This document shows positions 61,504 to 64,000 of a stretch of DNA of 64,000 bases, one piece after another (positions within the stretch are counted from its first letter, which is position 1; each line of letters begins with the position of its first letter). The translations under genes and the position numbers were made by a program. The notes beneath the pieces are model-generated. The model saw only the letters and a program-made list of their open reading frames with translations. It was not told where the DNA came from and searched no databases. The stretch is from Bacillota bacterium (lineage in GTDB: Bacteria > Bacillota > Clostridia > Lachnospirales > Lachnospiraceae), in the NCBI GenBank assembly GCA_023410575.1, contig JAEYPP010000043.1, positions 35,720-99,719 of the forward strand, read 5' to 3'.

Positions 61504-64000
61504 TTAGATCAAATTTGACTTAACCAACAGCTTTCTGATCATAACTGCCGCCTCTGCTCTGGTGAATTTGTCCTTCGGAGTTATTTTCTGATTACTCTTA
61601 ATAATTCCTGCTTTGATACATACTGCCATGCTGTTATCTGCCCATTCATGAGCTTTTCCTGACTTATCTAATGCTGCCAGCAGCTTCTCGGCTTCACCCT
61701 TCTTGAATTTCACCTTCAGTTCCGTGATTTTCATTGCATTTGCCAGCATTGTCGCAGCTTCTTCTGCTGTGATTTTATCATTTGGTCTAAACTTTGCTTT
61801 TGCAGTTCCTGAGATGATACCATATTCATTAGCTGCTTCGATATACTTACTATACCAATCCTTAATCTTCACATCCTTATATAGCGTATCCTCTGTTCCC
61901 GGTTCCAGTCCTAAGCTTGTCACCAGCATTGCAACAAATTCTGCTCTTGTTATATTACTATCCGGTCTGAATGAGTTGTTCTTTGCCCCGCTGATTACCA
62001 TTCTGGAGCCCAAATCATTGATTACTTTTCCGGTAGAGTTATTTTTAACATCCTTATAGGTGATTGGATTCCTGATGAGTGCATAGGTGCTATTTGTTAA
62101 GCTATTAATTCTTGCATAATATCTTCCCTCAATAACCTCTATCTTAGTTGGTACATGACGCACGGTTCCATTTGCATCTACAACTACTCCTGTGGTTATC
62201 TTGGTAGCATTGATACTCTCGGGTATAGCCACAGTTCTTTCTACATAGTTACTGAATTTACTTACATCAACTGTCTCCTTACCATAAGTACAGCTTACAC
62301 CAAAGTCCACCGGCGTTGTAAATATTGTAAATTTGTTATTCTTTGCAACCTGCTCTACCCTCGCTTTTGTCTCAGCTGAGGTTTTAGCAATTTTAACCTT
62401 TACTATGATATCTGAAAGCTCTAAGTCTTTTCCCAGCTGCTTGGATATATTCTCGATATCAATCTGCGCTGCCGGGAGTGTGTAGGTGGCAGCATCCGTC
62501 TTTACCTCAATGACAGCAGCTTTCTGCTTCATGTTCTTAACCGTCTGCCCATTCAGTTCAGCTATAAGTGCATCCGAAGATGTATTATTAATAGGTATTG
62601 TAATTACTGCATGCTTTCCTTCTGTTGTAAGCTTTTCCTCTATCAGCTTCTCATCCAGTGATACGGTCGTAATCGTTTTTCCATCCACTATGGTTTCTAC
62701 TTTTGTGCCTGCATTTACAGCAATATCGTTTATGCGGATTTCTACAATTTTATCTAAATCCTTCTTGCTATTGTCTACAGCTCCACTGCCACTGTTTCCA
62801 CTACCACCACCGCCGCCATTACTTGGAGGTGCCACATATGCCGGTATACTGATCTTAAAGGTATCCACGCTGACGTTATCCGCTGCATCCTTTACTACTA
62901 CATAGATCTCTTTATCTCCTGCGCTCAGTGTTGAAAGTGAAATTGTGTTTTCTGCTGCAGCGCAATTCACTCCTGCACCACTGGTATCTATACTTGGTTT
63001 GGCTGCACCACTTGCAACCACCATGTAATAATACTTTCCTTCTTCATTGGATGTAAACTTAACCGTTGCACTGGTATCTGAGGTACGAGATACCGCTCCC
63101 GCAGTCAGTGTCGGAGCAGTTTGGTCCACCGTATAGGTTTGACCTCCTGTAAAACCACCTGTTATAGCGTTCCCTAGGCTGTCTACAATTCCGGTTCCTG
63201 AAGCGTTTAAATCCAGTCTTATGGTACCTTCACCTGTAACACTGTTTACTGTCACATCTATAGCTGCACTTACAATATCTATTGATGCTATGCTTGCGTC
63301 TGCCGTTCCGGTCTTGTCTAATGTAAAATCACTGATGCCTACTCCAGTGACGATCTCGCTGAAGGTTACTCTATAGGTTAGACTACCACTGCTTGCGCTA
63401 GTGACGGCTGCTAACGGGTTCTGGCGTGTAATGGAGGTTACCGTAGGAGCTATTCTGTCAATCGTATAGGTCTCACCTCCTGTGAAGCCCCCACAGTAGT
63501 TCCCTACAGCATCTCTGATGGTTCCTGAAGCCTTCAAATCCAGTCTTATGGTACCTTCACCTGTAACACTGTTTACTGTCACATCTATAGCTGATCCACT
63601 TACAATATCTATTGATGCTATGCTTGCGTCTGCCGTTCCGGTCTTGTCTAATGTAAAATCACTGATGTCCACTCCAGTGACGATCTCGCTGAAGGTTACT
63701 CTATAGGTTAGACTACCACTGCTTGCGCTGGTGACGGCTACTGACGGGTTCTGGCGTATAATGGATGTCACCGTAGGAGCTACTTGGTCCACCTTATAAA
63801 GCTGACCTGCTGTGTATCCACCTGTGATAGCATTATTTGCCATGTCTGTGATCCCGGTCCCTGAATCCCTCACATCCAGCCTTATGTCACCTTTGCCTGT
63901 AATTGAATTCACTGTAACATCAATAGCACTGCCACTTGAAGAGGATACCGACGCTATGCTACCTGTCGCATCTCCGGTTGTCGTTAATGCAAAATCATTG
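61504..64000 (-). CDS. S-layer homology protein with Ig-like repeats (5' end outside window)
   Basis: Partial gene: the frame stays open to the window edge, so the N-terminus and signal peptide are missing; an internal Met at 63912 is not the start. Repeats of about 110 residues (GSLTYRVTFSEIVTGV, then a VTVNSVTGEGTIRLDL segment) are Ig-like beta domains. A Gly/Ser-rich linker (PPSNGGGGGSGNSGSG) precedes a region common in surface proteins. Three SLH motifs end the protein (FRPDSNITRAEFVAML; FRPNDKITAEEAATML; KDKFTRAEAAVMIRKLL) and would bind cell-wall polymer. The DNA is visibly richer in G+C than its neighbours. Confidence 0.9.
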   Translation of the reverse strand, partial: NDFALTTTGDATGSIASVSSSSGSAIDVTVNSITGKGDIRLDVRDSGTGITDMANNAITGGYTAGQLYKVDQVAPTVTSIIRQNPSVAVTSASSGSLTYRVTFSEIVTGVDISDFTLDKTGTADASIASIDIVSGSAIDVTVNSVTGEGTIRLDLKASGTIRDAVGNYCGGFTGGETYTIDRIAPTVTSITRQNPLAAVTSASSGSLTYRVTFSEIVTGVGISDFTLDKTGTADASIASIDIVSAAIDVTVNSVTGEGTIRLDLNASGTGIVDSLGNAITGGFTGGQTYTVDQTAPTLTAGAVSRTSDTSATVKFTSNEEGKYYYMVVASGAAKPSIDTSGAGVNCAAAENTISLSTLSAGDKEIYVVVKDAADNVSVDTFKISIPAYVAPPSNGGGGGSGNSGSGAVDNSKKDLDKIVEIRINDIAVNAGTKVETIVDGKTITTVSLDEKLIEEKLTTEGKHAVITIPINNTSSDALIAELNGQTVKNMKQKAAVIEVKTDAATYTLPAAQIDIENISKQLGKDLELSDIIVKVKIAKTSAETKARVEQVAKNNKFTIFTTPVDFGVSCTYGKETVDVSKFSNYVERTVAIPESINATKITTGVVVDANGTVRHVPTKIEVIEGRYYARINSLTNSTYALIRNPITYKDVKNNSTGKVINDLGSRMVISGAKNNSFRPDSNITRAEFVAMLVTSLGLEPGTEDTLYKDVKIKDWYSKYIEAANEYGIISGTAKAKFRPNDKITAEEAATMLANAMKITELKVKFKKGEAEKLLAALDKSGKAHEWADNSMAVCIKAGIIKSNQKITPKDKFTRAEAAVMIRKLLVKSNLI
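63121..63780 (-). repeat. two tandem 330-bp coding repeats
   Basis: Blocks 63121-63450 and 63451-63780 are nearly identical over long stretches; for example TCCAGTGACGATCTCGCTGA recurs at an offset of 330. One copy has lost a codon (SGSAID against SAAID) and another part differs (GTIRDAVGNYCGG against GTGIVDSLGNAITGG). A more diverged third unit runs into the window edge. Confidence 0.85.

Overview
The window looks like chromosomal DNA from a low-GC, spore-forming Clostridium relative, most likely a Lachnospiraceae member near Lachnoclostridium (Clostridium) phytofermentans. The basis is AT-rich sequence with strong AGGAGG ribosome sites, a class III (anaerobic) ribonucleotide reductase, HemZ, a TM1266-type hydrogenase regulator, a Csp-like germination protease, SpoIID-like and SLH surface proteins, and beta-glucan hydrolases. 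The genus is an inference from family content and was not tested by a search. Most genes lie on the minus strand. No rRNA, tRNA, insertion sequence, prophage or CRISPR array was seen.

Layout. 1-4.7 kb: a small membrane protein, an orphan REC-Hpt phosphorelay protein, upp, galM and a cold shock protein; between upp and galM sit two large palindromic repeat elements. 4.7-13.4 kb: a probable operon read leftwards from one promoter at about 13.3 kb, in the order 29-codon leader ORF, relA/spoT, MBL-fold hydrolase, hemZ, HD-domain hydrolase, hisS, aspS, DUF1294. 13.4-19.8 kb: apt, a BIG2/DUF6273 protein, and two tandem paralogues that fuse a degenerate polysaccharide pyruvyl transferase region to a ferredoxin and FrhB-type flavin/F420 module. 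20-24.5 kb: carAB. 24.6-28.9 kb: SpoIID-like/PG-binding protein, XRE regulator, polysaccharide deacetylase, ilvE. 29-36.9 kb: nrdD fused to a glutaredoxin-like tail and preceded by an NrdR box, hflX, a TPR lipoprotein, a membrane protein with a degenerate GGDEF domain, and a catalytically suspect alpha/beta hydrolase. 37-40 kb: trkA-trkH K+ uptake. 40-43.8 kb: an L25/Ctc-like protein, an unknown protein, a Csp-like subtilase, a TM1266 regulator. 44-52.2 kb: a type II fatty-acid cluster (fabD-fabG-fabF-accB-fabZ-accC-accD-accA) whose upstream neighbours are an ECF sigma factor and a membrane protein, where related clostridia usually carry fabH-acpP-fabK. 52.3-56.3 kb: histidine kinase, HD-GYP response regulator and a membrane-anchored glycoside-hydrolase-like protein. 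56.5-60.4 kb: an XRE regulator and a beta-glucan locus (GH16 lipoprotein, intracellular GH5, divergent AraC regulator). 60.4-64 kb: a SEC-C protein and the 3' part of a large S-layer-type gene with 330-bp internal repeats.

The most unusual non-coding signal is a modular family of palindromes placed 3' of genes. Long copies at 2765-2973, 2963-3132 and 43865-44038 share a conserved core of about 65 bp inside stems whose sequence differs between copies but stays complementary; a diverged relative lies at 29073-29132. Short copies at 19960-19996 and 36242-36298 carry related outer arms without that core and look like ordinary intrinsic terminators. Other points for a second look are the relA leader ORF, the NrdD-glutaredoxin fusion with its NrdR box, the paired pyruvyltransferase-FrhB fusions, the altered start of the fatty-acid cluster, and the duplicated promoter before trkA.
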